The notes: a model not told the origin generated them from the letters alone. A DNA stretch of 64,000 nucleotides from Geotrypetes seraphini (GCF_902459505.1 NC_047088.1:102167704-102231703), one strand, 5' to 3'; counted from the first letter of the stretch, positions 12,120 through 23,333 are shown. Made by a program: numbers and translations.

Positions 12120-12310
12120 CCAGGAAATGTGATTGATAAAATACAGTACTCCTCCTAAATATTTATAATGAATTTTAAAGATTTAAGTTTTGTGAAATTA
12201 CACTATCCTCTGTCTTCCCTTGTTTCTCAAAAGCTATAGACCATCGTGGTATTCCAATTTTTTAAAAATTACATCTTTGGTTTTATTATTGCATATACTA
12301 TACACGTGAA

Positions 12311-13775
12311 GGGGCATAATAAAAAAAAACGTTAAGTCCCCTATTGGCCTAAGGTCTTAAACGTTGAAAGTAGAAGCTGGGAAAATGTCCATTATCAAAA
12401 AAACATCCAAAAGGAGGGTTTTTTTTGATAATCGCCTGCCTCTACGTTCAGCTGTTTAAACGCCCAGACCACCACTACGTCTAAACTTACACCATATAAT
12501 CAACCTACAAAAAGCCTAAGTCCCAAACGCCCAAAACAAGGGCTTTTAGGTGAAGGAGGAGCCAGCCCTTCGCCTAAAAGCTGGATTCTGAAACCGATGT
12601 CTGTCAAAAACAACACAGGTTACAGAATCTCCCCTCCCCCTTACAAAGATCCGGACAGGAGGGAGCCCAAGCCCTCCTGGCCCGCGGCACCCCGAACCCC
12701 CGACTACGTTCAGGGCAAGAGGAAGCCAAAGCCCTCTTGCCCTGGCAGCACCCCGAACCCCCGACTACGTTTGGGGCAAGAGGGACCCCCCCCACGCCAA
12801 GTCCGATGGGGTCAGGAGGAGCCCAAGCCCTCTTGCTCTGCCGACTCCCCGACAGCATCGGGGCAAGAGGGAGCCCAAGCCCTCTTGCCCCGCGATCCCC
12901 AACTCCCCCCCCCCCCCGGCCGAGTCCGATGGGACCAGGAGGGAGCCCAAGCCCTCCTGGCCCGGCGACAACTTAGGTACATGGGCTGGTTGGGTCCATG
13001 TGCCTAAGGCCCCACCCATAGGAGGGGCCTAAGACAACTGGGCCGATTCCAGTTGGTCCAGGCACCTCAAGCCCCACCTGTGGGTGGGGTTTGAGCCGCC
13101 TGGGCCAATCAGTCCCTAAGGCCAGCCATTCCGGAGATGGCTGGTCTGTCGGACGGATGGGCTTGACACCCGTCCGTCCGACCAACAGTTTTTAAGGTAC
13201 GGGGAGGGGGCGGGTCTTGGGGTCAACGGGGGGATCGCGGGTCGGCGGAGGCAAGAGGGCTTGGGCTCCCTCTTGCCCCGATGCTGTTGGGGGTTCGAGG
13301 TGTTGCCGGGCAGGAGGGCTTGGGCCCCCTCCTACCCGTTCGTAATAGCTGGGGGTGGGGGATGGGCAATCACCATCGCAGCAGGAGAGATGAGCCATCT
13401 CTCCTGCAGCAATAGGCAGGTTGCTGGGGCCGCTGAGCTGCAGCGATCTGCTCAGTGGCCCCTTTTTCGGCACTTATACCTGTTTTGACTTGGTCTAAGT
13501 CAAAACGTATAAGTGCTGACTAGGCCTGCCTAAAGTTTTGGTTATACCTGCTAGGTTATATACTCTAGGTCTAGGTCGGCCCACCTCCCGCCCTTTCCCC
13601 TCCTCTAAAAACGCCTCTTTTTGCTCTATGCATTTAGAGGCAGGGGAAAGGCCTAAGCTGGTTTTAGATACATCTAAAACCAGCTTTGATTATGGGTACT
13701 TGGATGATCAGACTTTTTGATCGTCCAAGTACCCATTTAGGCTACTTTTTAGATTTTTTTTTTTATTATGAGCCC
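12311..13775. mobile_element. GC-rich fold-back element, copy A
   Basis: Non-autonomous element whose ends read aggggcataataaaa (left) and ttattatgagcccc (right), an imperfect inverted pair. Just inside the left end is aagtcccctattggcctaag, and inside the right end is a hairpin acttggatgatcagactttt...gatcgtccaagt. The middle (12620-13340) is a series of GC-rich units with local hairpins of the form gcaagagggcttgggctccctcttgc. Copy B at 40796-42787 has the same parts in opposite orientation. No transposase. The Pro/Arg/Gly-rich frames inside are by-products of composition. Confidence 0.72.
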
Positions 13776-13994
13776 CATAGGGCTCAATTCTAAAAATGGC
13801 ACCCTAAGTTAGGTGGGGGTAGGCACTCTACCACTGCCTAATAATTGGTTTTAATTGGTTTAATTGGCACTCTAATTGGCTGTGCTGATTAAAAACCAAT
13901 TAAAATGCCATTAAAAAAATGGACCCAATATAATGATGTAAACTTTTTTCATTCAATCCGGAACACATATATTAACATCTCATTCATGAAAGTA
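13776..13994. other. Short non-coding stretch
   Basis: Contains repeated aattggttttaattgg / aattggc words (13840-13910), probably part of an unidentified old repeat, followed by AT-rich sequence up to the L1 target site. No gene seen. Confidence 0.3.
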
Positions 13995-14014
13995 TCCCGA
14001 ATAAATTATATCTT
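13995..14014. repeat. Target-site duplication, left, of ORF1-only L1 copy A
   Basis: tcccgaataaattatatctt, identical over 20 bases to 17091-17110. The pair brackets the L1-type element exactly: its A-tract (as T on the plus strand) abuts the left copy and its 5' ATGGCGG start abuts the right copy. Confidence 0.9.
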
Positions 14015-14261
14015 TTTTTAATCTTTAGCCTTTTCAATTTTAAATCAAGCATACATAACTTGAAAAAGATCGGAAACAAAGAAAAAGAAAATCACATAAT
14101 TATACAATCAAATGTATTGAAAACTTCTAATATAATAAAACGGTAAGCCGCGCATTCGCACTTCCTATGCGTGCGCCGGTTTTCCGTGAGCTGTAGCGAC
14201 CCATAGGAAGTGCGCATGCGCAGCTTACGGTCTTGCCTGCTCCCTGCCGTATTGCATTTTT

Positions 14262-14385
14262 TAGTTGAAAGACGCAGCGGTGGATACTCTGATGATCACC
14301 GCCTGCATCGGACTTCCGACGCAGGTGGGGATCATGAGAGGAGCCACCATCGCGTGTTTCAACTAAAAAAAAAAAATACGGCAAG
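14262..14385. repeat. Hairpin inside the Helitron
   Basis: Inverted repeat with outer arms tttttagttgaaagacgc and gcgtgtttcaactaaaaa, and inner arms around tgatgatcaccgcctgc and gcaggtggggatcatga. It lies inside the element and so is distinct from the required 3' terminal hairpin. Confidence 0.7.
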
Positions 14386-15029
14386 GCGAGCAGGCCAGAC
14401 CAGACCGGCAAAAGTCAGAGGTGGAAGCCTAATAGCCTCGGCGACTGTCGGCGGCTGCAGGCCATGGCAGCTGTCAGCAGCTGTAGGCCGCCGCGGCTAA
14501 GCACTGAGCCACCATGGACCCCAGCGCTGGACATCCTGCTCTCCTGTCGGCTCCTCTCAGGAGCTGCTCCAGCGTCGGAGAAGGCTTCCGACGCTGGCGG
14601 GGATCGAGAGGAGCTGAGGTGACACTTCAAGGGGCGGGAAGGGAAGCGCCGAAAAAAAACTCCAGCCGGCTGTAACCGTGTCACCAAATAACAGCCTCCC
14701 TGTGAAAAAGAATACTCGCGCTGCAGTAGCTGCTGGCTTTCCCTTCAGCTCGGCTCCCCACTTACAAAAGGAGCCTACAGCGAGCCCTGCCCCAGCTGCC
14801 TCCGAAAGTAAGGAACACTTGGCAGATTCTTTCCCTTGCACCGACATTGAAGAAAATGTATTTGCAGCCCTAGCAACCGACGTAAGCAAAACTAACTGCC
14901 GATTTAGAAGGTTGTTGTTTTACAGCAGTTTGCTGGGCAGAAAAAAATACTTGCAGTTTGTTTTGGGTGAAGGGTGTGTGCTGGGGAAGCTGTGAACTAT
15001 TGTGCATTGATTAGATAAAGGCCAGGGGT

Positions 15030-15530
15030 GGGTATGCTGGGGAAGGGGCCCAGGGAGCAATCTTGCTTTCCATTGTGGGGGAAGAGGTGTGATTTGTTGG
15101 GGACAAGAAACATCTTGCTTTCCTTTGGGGGGAGGGGTGTGATTTCTTGGCTACAAGAAATTAACTTGCTTTGCTTTAGGGGTAGGGGTGTGATTGGTTG
15201 GGGACAGGTAGTCTTGGACAGGGGAAGCAGGGAAGGGAAAAGTACTACTGGACGGGGGGAGTTAAAAGTAAGGGACAAAGGCTACTGCTGGACAGGGGGG
15301 GGCAGAAAAAGGAAGAGAGGCCTCCTGCTGGACAGGGGGAGCAGGAAAGAGGTGCTGCTGGACAGGGGGGGGGGAGTTAAAACAAAGGGAGAAGGGCTGC
15401 TGCTGGATAAGGGGACCAGTGAAGGGGTGGTGGTGGTGGACACAGGGGAAGAAAAAGGAAGGGAGAATGGACAGGGGGAGCAGGCAAGGGGTGGTGGTGG
15501 ACAGCCGAGAAAAAAGAAAGACAGAAAGAA
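15030..15530. repeat. GA/GGG-rich minisatellite in the Helitron
   Basis: Degenerate direct repeats of two types. 15055-15215 has units of roughly 60 bases containing caatcttgctttccattgtg-like and gggtgtgatttgttggggac-like words. 15225-15510 has shorter units with gctgctggacagggggagcag. Both are typical of expandable filler in Helitrons. The Gly/Lys-rich frame across it is not a gene. Confidence 0.65.
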
Positions 15531-17090
15531 AGAAATACATAAATAGGCTAAGGAGAGAGAGAGAAATAAATAAAAACAGACACACACACATATTCTAGCA
15601 CCCGTTAATGTAACGGGCTTAAAGACTAGTTAACTAATATTTAGTCCACAATTTCAAAAATCAAGAAAGGAAAATTTCATCAGTTTGGAAATAAAATTCT
15701 ATATTAGAGTAACGGCAATAGGTAGCCCAAGCTACAGCCGGATGGAAGGTCATTTATCATTGGACTGAGATTCCAACCTTTCTTTTGGCCCAATAAAATA
15801 TAAAAGCTGTTTGGGCTCAAAAAAAAGAAAATTCTTACTTTGATAGGTAATGTAACACTTTGCTGGAAATTTAACCAAAAATGTAGCCCTAAGAGCTAGG
15901 ACTCTTGGCCTCAAGGCCAAGAATTCCTTCCTTCATTTCTGGGTTTTCTGAGCCAGATCTGGAAAAATTCTAACGTTAGAGCCCAAAAACATATCGTTAA
16001 TATGTCAGAAATACAAACGGAGAATATATTCCCTATCACTTTCCAAAGCCAATGTCAGCAACATAGTGGTTCTGTCGGTTATCATCTCTAGGGAACTTTC
16101 CAAAAATGAAGACAAATTCATGTCCAAATTTTCTTTTAGATTTTCAATAGGAGTAGATTCCCCTTGAGGTTTCTTTATACTCAAATTGTAAGCCCTCACA
16201 ATTGGAGGTAAATTTTCCAATGGAATGGCAAGAACCTCTTGGAAATATTTTCTCGCCATCTCAACAGGTGAAATGACAGAACATTTAGGAAAATTCAAAA
16301 ATCTTAGATTATTCTTTCTCAGAGAGTTTTCAAAGTTCTCCAACTTACGGGAAATAAATGATCTTTCTTTAACCATTTGCATTTGGACAGTTTTAATTTC
16401 CTTTAAATTTTCTTCTTGTTTCTCCAATTTTTTTTAGTTAAATCAGACAGTTGCACTCCTTGCTGTTCTACTTTGGAGTAGATAGTCCCATTATCAATTT
16501 TAATAGCCGAGAGACTCAACTTAAGGTTGGCGTCCATGATAGATATGGCCTGCCAGAGCGCTTCCTTATCTATTTTTTCCGGTCTTTTTAATTCCCCAAA
16601 ACAGATGGCATTCCCTCCTGGAGCACCTCTCATCTCTCCTTCCATGGTGCTGGGAGATAGCTGGCATAATTCACCTGTACCTTCCTCCTAAAGCTCCCGT
16701 GCTGGCGTCCCCTCCTCCACTAGAACACAGCCCTTCCTCAACGAGCAGCTGAACTCCTGTGTCTCCCTGCACCTGAGCACATCTGGGTTGGGGAGGGACT
16801 GACCTCTGCTCCGGGCTCAGAATTGCCCGTGCAACTCCTGCGCCAAGCTCCCCTGATGAATCCGGGCTTGCCACCGAGGTAAGAAGGGTTCCTTCAGCTG
16901 GACGGGCAAAAGCACTCGTTACTGTAGATTGGACCAAGCGCTGGGGGGTCCCAGGCACCGGAGGATTAGGGCGAGAGATCCCTTTCCTCTTCCCCATTCC
17001 GTTGGGAAAGAAAGAATGCTCAGCGCTGGTCACTATCAATTCGGAGCGCTGCGCCCATTCAGGTGTCCGTCTCCACCGCCATCATGATTC

Positions 17091-17110
17091 TCCCGAATAA
17101 ATTATATCTT
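17091..17110. repeat. Target-site duplication, right, of ORF1-only L1 copy A
   Basis: Identical 20-base partner of 13995-14014. Confidence 0.9.
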
Positions 17111-17114
17111 ATAG

Positions 17115-17322
17115 TTGAATCACAGCCTAGGCCCCACCACCAATTAGAGTTTTATAGCGTGAAGCATTACATGGACCTTCATCATTGGCCAATAAATATT
17201 TTAGAATTTTTATTTTAAAAATTCTAAAATATTTATTGGCCAATGATGAAGGTCCATGTAATGCTTCACGCTATAAAACTGTAATTGGCGGTGAAGTGGT
17301 GGGGCTGAGGCTGTGATTCTCC
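17115..17322. repeat. Long near-perfect palindrome
   Basis: Arms of about 100 bases meet at about 17213. The inner 80 bases of each arm are almost identical when folded (for example agcattacatggaccttcat against its complement). The outer parts show one small indel (gccccaccac). Weak symmetry may continue outward into the L1 target site. Probably a fold-back MITE. No coding capacity. Confidence 0.8.
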
Positions 17323-18280
17323 TTCTAATAAAATAAGATACTTGGACTCGATCTCCACGCAGAAACATTGGCATAATGCCACTACTTATTCCATGGAGCT
17401 CCTCAGCAGTGAAGGCCTTCTTCAGCACAGACCATCCTACCCATAGCTCAATTATCTGTGCAACACCTACTTTTAATACACTGATATTAATTAAAGAGCA
17501 GACGAGTCCTCCTCATTAATATTTTTTCCACTCAGCGGCAAACCAATTCTCTAACTAGCGCCTGTGACATGGACGCCAGATAGAGAATCGTGGTGTTAGG
17601 CGGGCTTAGGCGTCTGTCTGTGAGGACAGACACAATTCTATAGAGGATGCCCCTGTGCGATTCTCAAAAGCCACTTAGGCGGTTTCTGAGACTGGGCATC
17701 CTATACAGAATCCGGACCATAAAGTCCAATTATCTCCAGGATTTAATAAGGCCTAGTTATTATTCTCTTCAGTGGTTGTGGAAGTAGTGTTGTAGAAAGC
17801 CAAAAAATGTTGACTTTTTTCTAATGCTATCCCCCTAGCAAAGATTCTAGTTTGATGGACCATATTTGAAATAAGGTATTTAAAAAAAATTGTGCTCTCT
17901 GCAAAAATAGCTGCTCACCAACTCTATATGGTACAATAATACATTCACACCATCTTTCACGAGGTACCAGTTTTTCTCATTGAGTCTATCTACACAAGCT
18001 CAAGAACCAGTAGCTTCAGTTCTGGCAGAGACCAATCAAAGTGGGATATCTCATAAAGATTGCTTATGATTCCTTTGAAGCACTGATTAGAATCTCTGCT
18101 TTGGCAATTGTAGCATGATGCCTACCATAGCTGTGTGTTTTCAGGCATGAGTTATGCACTTTAGGGGCTTACTTTATAACATGGCATTAGCAGTTAACAT
18201 GGAAGGGTATAAGTGAAGACGTCCATTCCAAATTAGTAGACATTCCTTGTAACTTAGGAAAGTAAAAAAAAAAAAACAGT
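17323..18280. other. Non-coding stretch with a MITE-like repeat
   Basis: 17555-17728 looks like a small DNA element: it is full of ggcg/cgcc words with cttaggcg and gcctaa pieces and ends tacagaatccggacc, the same end word as at about 8913-8928. The remainder (17323-17554, 17729-18280) shows no gene or recognised repeat. Confidence 0.35.
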
Positions 18281-18482
18281 AGTAGAAGATTAGGTTCTTA
18301 CCTTTGGTAATCTTCTTTCTGTTAATCCATGAAGGAGTCAGTACAACAGGTGTTTCATCTCAACCCGCGAACCAGGTGTTGCAGAAATCCAACACTTTTT
18401 TCTCTCCTCTGCTCCTCCTACTTGGCAGAGAAATGCAGACACACTTGCAATACTGTCCAAAAGCTACCAAAGAGAAATGGAA

Positions 18483-18700
18483 TAATGCAGTCAATACAGT
18501 CCTTAAAGTACGGTGGCTCCGGATGGAAAATTTGTGGTCGGTGATTGCCTTGGTCACACAGGGGGAATTTCTGGCCTCTCTGGATTTGACTGAGGCTTAT
18601 CTTCTTAGCCTCCACACATTTTTCATCTGGAAACCTAGAAGACTGCACATTTTCCATCCGGAACTACGGTACTTTGAGGGCTATATTGACTGCTTTGAGA
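18483..18700. repeat. Inverted repeat of a DIRS RT segment
   Basis: 18483-18530 and 18648-18700 are imperfect reverse complements (words ggctccggatggaaaa and ttttccatccggaact). They mark the turning point between the oppositely oriented DIRS pieces. Confidence 0.65.
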
Positions 18701-20034
18701 TCCAGGATGGATCTCCAATCTTTGCAGTCTCTCTTTGACACGATGAAGTATATCGAGCATCTGCTTGAGCCCGAGTTGGATTCTGGAACGGGCTCTATGG
18801 CTAGATCCAGCAATCTCTGGACAGTGGCTATGATCTTCACCTCTTTTTCTGGTCTCCCCACTGGGAAGTCCAGAAAAAGCTTTGGAAGGGGACGATAAAA
18901 CTTGAGCCTGTACCCATCTCGCAGGATGTCCAGCAACCAGTGATCTGTGGTGAAGTGCGCTTACTACTCCAGAAATTCTGAGAGTCTTCTTCCAATTCTC
19001 GGATGGTCGTTTGAGGTTCTGGCATCATAACTGCTTCTTTGGAAAGGAAACACGAGTATGCTCTCAAAGACTACAGGCGCCTAGCTCCACCAAACCTTTC
19101 TCTGGCGCTCTGAAAAGGTCTCTGACCCAAAAGAACTCCAGAATACTGACAATATCTCCTGGAGGAACAAAAACTGGGATACCCTGGTCCCTTAGAAGAT
19201 AGAGGTCTGCTGCCTGGCAAGGACTTAGGTTTACGATCCTGCACACTGGCCATAAGGTCGTCCAGACCATTCCCGAGCAACAACTGCCCCTTAAATAGGA
19301 ATTTACTGAGGGTCACCTTGGACAAAGAATCTCCAGACCACCAACTGATCCACAGCATCTGGTGCTGGAGAAAGCAGAAGGTGACAGCTTTCTCATCACC
19401 CTAAACAGGTCATACAGGGCATTGGCCACATAGTCCACTCCAAAAATAAAAAATGGAAGACTGTGTCTACGATAGTGTGCGGTCATGACACAGCTTGGAG
19501 CGACAGGTTCTGACAACAAAGGATACCACTTTGGCTGCTTGCAAACTTGAGGCCACAGAATCAAAAAGCCTTTTGAGCACGAAATTGATTCTGCAGTCTT
19601 GGGTGTCCTTCAATACAAACCGTTTTCACTGGGAAGAGAAGTGAACTTAGTAACCTGCGCAAGCAAGGAATCCACCTTTGGAGAAAAAATGCTGATTAAA
19701 AGTATCTGTCATCAGATAGAGTTTAGACATAGCCTTGGGCACTCTTAGAGGACCTTCCGGCACTTCCCAGTGATCCATGAGCATCAGGAAAACAGGAAGA
19801 CTGCTATTTCATACTACTCATAAGACAGAGTACTGCGCTGTCGAGGACTGATTAGTCTCTAATTTCAATTCCTGAAGGGATTCTGAGATGATCCCTATTA
19901 ACACTGAAGGTCTGAAAAGTCTCCAGATAGTGGGGTCCTATCCAAGATCCAGAGCATCCCCCAGACAGGGTCCTGGAGATCTGTGACTGTAGCCGTATCT
20001 CGCACAGTGGAAGTGCCTTTAAAAAAGAAAGTAA

Positions 20035-21647
20035 GATCCAAGATGGCGGTTTAACTATTTGGCTGAGTGTTCTACTTCAGAGAGCTCGCCTAATTTTGTT
20101 TTCCTGTCTTCAATTACCTGTAACATGCCGAAGCGGAGAGGGCGTAGTGCCGCTGGAGTCTCGCAGCGTTCGGGCCTGGCCGGTCTCGGCAACATAGACG
20201 AGCTCCTGCGCCGAATGCAGGACATTACGGGAGCGTCGGCACACCCGCTGGAGATGCGCCAGGGCGAGACAGAAGCATCCTCCTTGGGCTTAGAAATCAC
20301 CTTGAGCCCCGACGCTGGAGTGCCTCCCCCTCCTCCCCAGATCGCCAGCTCCCCACGGGTAGAGGAGCCATCGGAAGTCAGTGAGCGACTCTCCCCGGAG
20401 GCTAATGGGAATTTAGAGGGGAGCATGGAGTAGGAACCCCTGAATCCACAGTGCATTCCTTTGGTATCTGGGGACCTGCCAGCACCACGGCTTGTCTGTG
20501 AGTAGGAGAGCTGCAGCCAAGAGGGAACTCCAGTTGGTGAGAACATTGACTTTTCTTCTAAAAAAAACTTTCCTTTACACTAAAGAAACCCCAAGAGGTA
20601 ACTCTTGAAGCTATCTGGGATCTTGTGGCGGATTTGGCCAAAATAATAAATCCTCAGCTCTCTGTTAGAGCATAAAATTAATACTGAAGGAAATGAAATT
20701 AAGAATATTAAAGTTGATCTACAAGACTTGAAAAATTCAACATTAAATTCTTCCCAAGAAATGAAAGTTTCCAAACAAATTACAGAAACACTAGTAAGAG
20801 TTAATTTCAACTTAAGGAGAAAATTGGAGTATTCAGAAAACTTTTCCTAAATCAATAACTTTAGATTAATTAACTTTCCCAGAGTTGTGGCAGTAACTCC
20901 GAGAGACATGTTGAAAAGTTACATGATGGAGGTATTGGAAATTACTGAAAAACTGTTACCGCCATTCACCCAAGTGTATTATTTACCTATTAAAAGGGAA
21001 GAAAAGCTAAAGGAAGAAGATCAACAATTGCTTAATATTTCTACAATGCTGGAACTTTCAGATAGGGAAGTTGCAAAGCCTGCAACACCACTTCTTACAG
21101 TTGCCTTAGCACTGGCTATGAACTGGCTATTAAGACTTTTCTTTAAAAACAGACAGAAAGAATTTCTAGGGTATAAAATACAAATGTATCCAGACCTGTC
21201 ACGAGATACACAAAAACGTCGTCGTGAATTCTTGTTGTTAAAGCCAGGTGTTATAGCTCTTGGGGCGACTTATTTTCTTCGCCACCCATGTAAATGTGTG
21301 ATAGCACATCAAATGCAAAAATATGTCTTCTTTGATCCTAGCCAACTGACATCCTTCTTGTCAGTGGCTCAACTGAAAATAAGAGGAGGAACATGAAGCA
21401 CTCTTAGATTAGATTGTTTGATCTCCTGTCTCAGCCAACATAATTGTTAGTTTTATTTTTATTTCTTTGTTTAATTCTTGCTGATTCTACATCTTGGACC
21501 TATATTGAGGACTTGAGTTAAAGTTAAGATATACTGGGTTAATAGATTATAAATTGAATTGTATTTTATTTCTTGTTTAACTTTATCTTTCTGTACAAGT
21601 GGATGCTTGTGATATGTTATTGAAAAATGATAAATAAATAAAAAAAA
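20035..21647 (+). mobile_element. L1-type element with ORF1 only, copy B (HAL1-like)
   Basis: Plus-strand L1-group element beginning at about 20035 with gatccaagatggcggtttaa. The ORF1 N-terminus is NMPKRRGRSAAGVSQRSGL (20124 on), a coiled-coil stretch lies at about 20600-20850, and the RRM and C-terminal domain at 20887-21396 (GYKIQMYPDLSRDTQKRRRE, FFDPSQLTSFL). ORF1 has several stops. A 240-base 3' part follows and then an A-tract. There is no ORF2. The flanks aaaaaagaaagtaa at 20021-20034 and 21648-21661 match, although A-richness makes the exact edge uncertain. It lies inside DIRS copy 2. Same architecture as copy A at 14015-17090. Confidence 0.78.
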
Positions 21648-22967
21648 AAAAAAGAAAGTAAAGGCATGATATCATCATCCGGATCATTTGAATTGTCCAC
21701 TGGTGGACTTTCCCCCAACTGTGCATGGCTCTGTTGCTGGGGACTCGTGCCCTTGGGGAAAGGGACCCCTGATGCTAACAGAGCCACCATAGTAAGCAGA
21801 TTTTGCAAACTTTTGATAGCCAAATAAGCTTCAAACATGCTAATATACTCCGAGGGGAAACCTTGCCTGTGCCCTCTGAACCCTGTTTAGAGCTCTTGCA
21901 CTGCCCTCAGCCCTATTTTGGATTTCTTGGACGGTCCTCGGGTGGACTTAGCACTAGAACCCCCAGAAGGGGCGGGGAGGGGTCCTAAAACCAATATTAC
22001 CTCCCCTCCTTCATGCGCCATACGGCACGTGGAACACAGATGCCTGCCAGACAGCCTTCGGCCGCAAACGGGGCATGGATCCAAAGAATCCAGCCCGAGG
22101 AGTCCATTCCATCTGTTTTCTTACAAAAACAAAATGTTTTGAAGCAGGAAAAGGTTTTAAATACAAATCATGAAAATCCAAAATGGCTGCCTTGGGAACA
22201 ATGTTAGCGCTAAAATGGCCTGGGAAACTTAAATTTAAAAAATGGCGATTTTAGGACTTTTGGGGTGGGGGGACCAAAGGCTAACCTCCAAACCACACAA
22301 AACTTAAATTTGGAGACCCCCAAAAATTGATCTCATAGGCTGTCAGTCTGTTACTCACTGTGACATGCTGTGTGCTGCAAAATGGAAACTGATATAGCTT
22401 ACAGGCGATCCTCTGCCTCAAGCAGCTTGGAACCTGGACTACTGGTATCGTTTGACTGCCTCTCGAGCCCAATGCACTGGTTGGAGACCTCCACACCACC
22501 CGGAAACCCATGCAAGCTAACAAGTAGAGAAATGCAGTTGGCCCCGATCCTGGATACACCACCACAGAGCCAAACAGCCTGCACTCAAACCCACTAGCGG
22601 ACGAACCTGGTTTGAGCACTGCTCCCAAGGAAACTGAAATTGCAGGCTGTTCAGGTGAGTGCAATGCAAAGCAGCCAACCCCCTGGAAGCAAACTTTGCC
22701 AGTAAAGTCTGCGATCCTCTGAAACCAGAGCCAGAGGGATCCTTTGCAGCACAAAGTATGCAATACAGTGAAAATATTGAAGTTAAAGAAAAAATAAGCA
22801 CAAGCAGGAAAGACCAGCTCCTACTGTCTTGCTTGTAGGAAGACAACTGGAAGAAGGAGGACAATTTGGGGGTAAGAGAGGAAGAGGAAAGAGTTATGCT
22901 ATGAGGCTTCCTACAAAAGATCTTGCAATCAGGAAAGAAAAAACAGACATTCTATCATATCACCGAG

Positions 22968-23105
22968 GTGTGCAACCTCAATTCTCAAGGGCTGCACGCC
23001 AACTAGGTTTTCAGGATTTCCCCAATGAATATGCATGAGATCTATTTGCATGCACTACCTACATTGTATGCAAATTGATCTCAAGCATATTGCTAATAGG
23101 CTTAA
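22968..23105. mobile_element. Half of a hAT-type MITE
   Basis: gaggtgtgcaacctcaattc, then gttttcaggatttccccaat and gaatatgcatgagatctatt, matches the left half and part of the right half of the complete MITE at 61995-62187. The right terminus is missing or unrecognisable. Confidence 0.6.
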
Positions 23106-23147
23106 TAAAAAAGATAAAACCTGGGGCTAAAGGGGAAGCTTTGGGGC

Positions 23148-23333
23148 TAGAAAATGACATGGGAACAAAGTTGGTCCCCATCCCCACAAGATCCATCTCC
23201 ATCCCCACGAACTCTGTCCTCATCTGCACAAGCCTCAAACACCTGGGATTTTAAAATGTCCCAGGCTTGTGCAGATGAAGACAGAGCTCATGGGGACAGG
23301 GCGGGGATGGAGACAAATTTTGTCCCTGTGTCA
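23148..23333. mobile_element. Palindromic hAT-type MITE
   Basis: Ends agaaaatgacatgggaacaa and its inverted partner ttgtccctgtgtcattctct enclose a palindrome that folds at about 23240. The same end sequence (agagaatgactcggg) starts the larger hAT element at 25737, so this looks like a short deletion derivative of it. Confidence 0.65.

Larger units (their letters stand above)
14126..15629 (+). mobile_element. Non-autonomous Helitron
   Basis: The 5' end tctaatataataaaacggta matches the common vertebrate Helitron start (TC...ATAATAAAAxG). The 3' end has the short hairpin cccgttaatgtaacggg, then cttaaagactag followed by t, the standard hairpin-plus-CTAG terminus. Helitrons insert without target duplication, as here. 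No Rep/helicase is encoded. The inside contains a long hairpin (about 14262-14385), a GC-rich stretch and a minisatellite. It sits in the 3' part of ORF1-only L1 copy A and is therefore younger. Confidence 0.85.
14015..17090 (-). mobile_element. L1-type element with ORF1 only, copy A (HAL1-like)
   Basis: LINE of the L1 group on the minus strand. The 5' end is at about 17090 (gatggcggtgg, like L1 leaders) and the A-rich 3' end is at 14015-14019. ORF1 covers about 17040-15750: a Pro/Ser-rich N-terminus, a coiled coil (ENFENSLRKNNLRFLNFPK, the L1 RRM start) and a C-terminal domain (FPDLAQKTQKRRKEFL, then a YXXFFEPKQL-like end). It carries several stops and frameshifts. No ORF2 (endonuclease-RT) is present: after ORF1 there is only a short 3' part, interrupted by a Helitron at 14126-15629. 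A perfect 20-bp duplication flanks the whole, so this is one insertion and not a fused remnant. Confidence 0.8.
18281..22860. mobile_element. Old rearranged DIRS element, copy 2, split by an L1-type insert
   Basis: Fossil DIRS. The left edge gaagattaggttcttacctt resembles the left terminus of DIRS copy 3 at 23861. An RT segment (GEFLASLDLTEAYL) lies on the plus strand near 18560-18600, while RT N-terminal (LDILRDGYRLKFY, IYFIVSKRD) and gag-like segments (18664-19564) lie on the minus strand, so pieces face each other. A Cys-rich gag start (CPVCGRRLSGRHLCSTC) lies at 21887-22084 minus. It is interrupted at 20035-21647. Many breaks, old. The right boundary is approximate. Confidence 0.6.

Noticed and set aside
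12597-13019. Pro/Gly/Arg-rich frames of 79-136 codons on both strands
   Set aside because: Located in GC-rich hairpin repeats of fold-back copy A; composition explains them.
15028-15546. 172-codon Gly/Lys-rich frame
   Set aside because: Covers the Helitron minisatellite; repetitive and without domain.
20059-20433. 124-codon frame as a host gene
   Set aside because: It is the N-terminal part of an L1-type ORF1, followed by coiled-coil and RRM remains.
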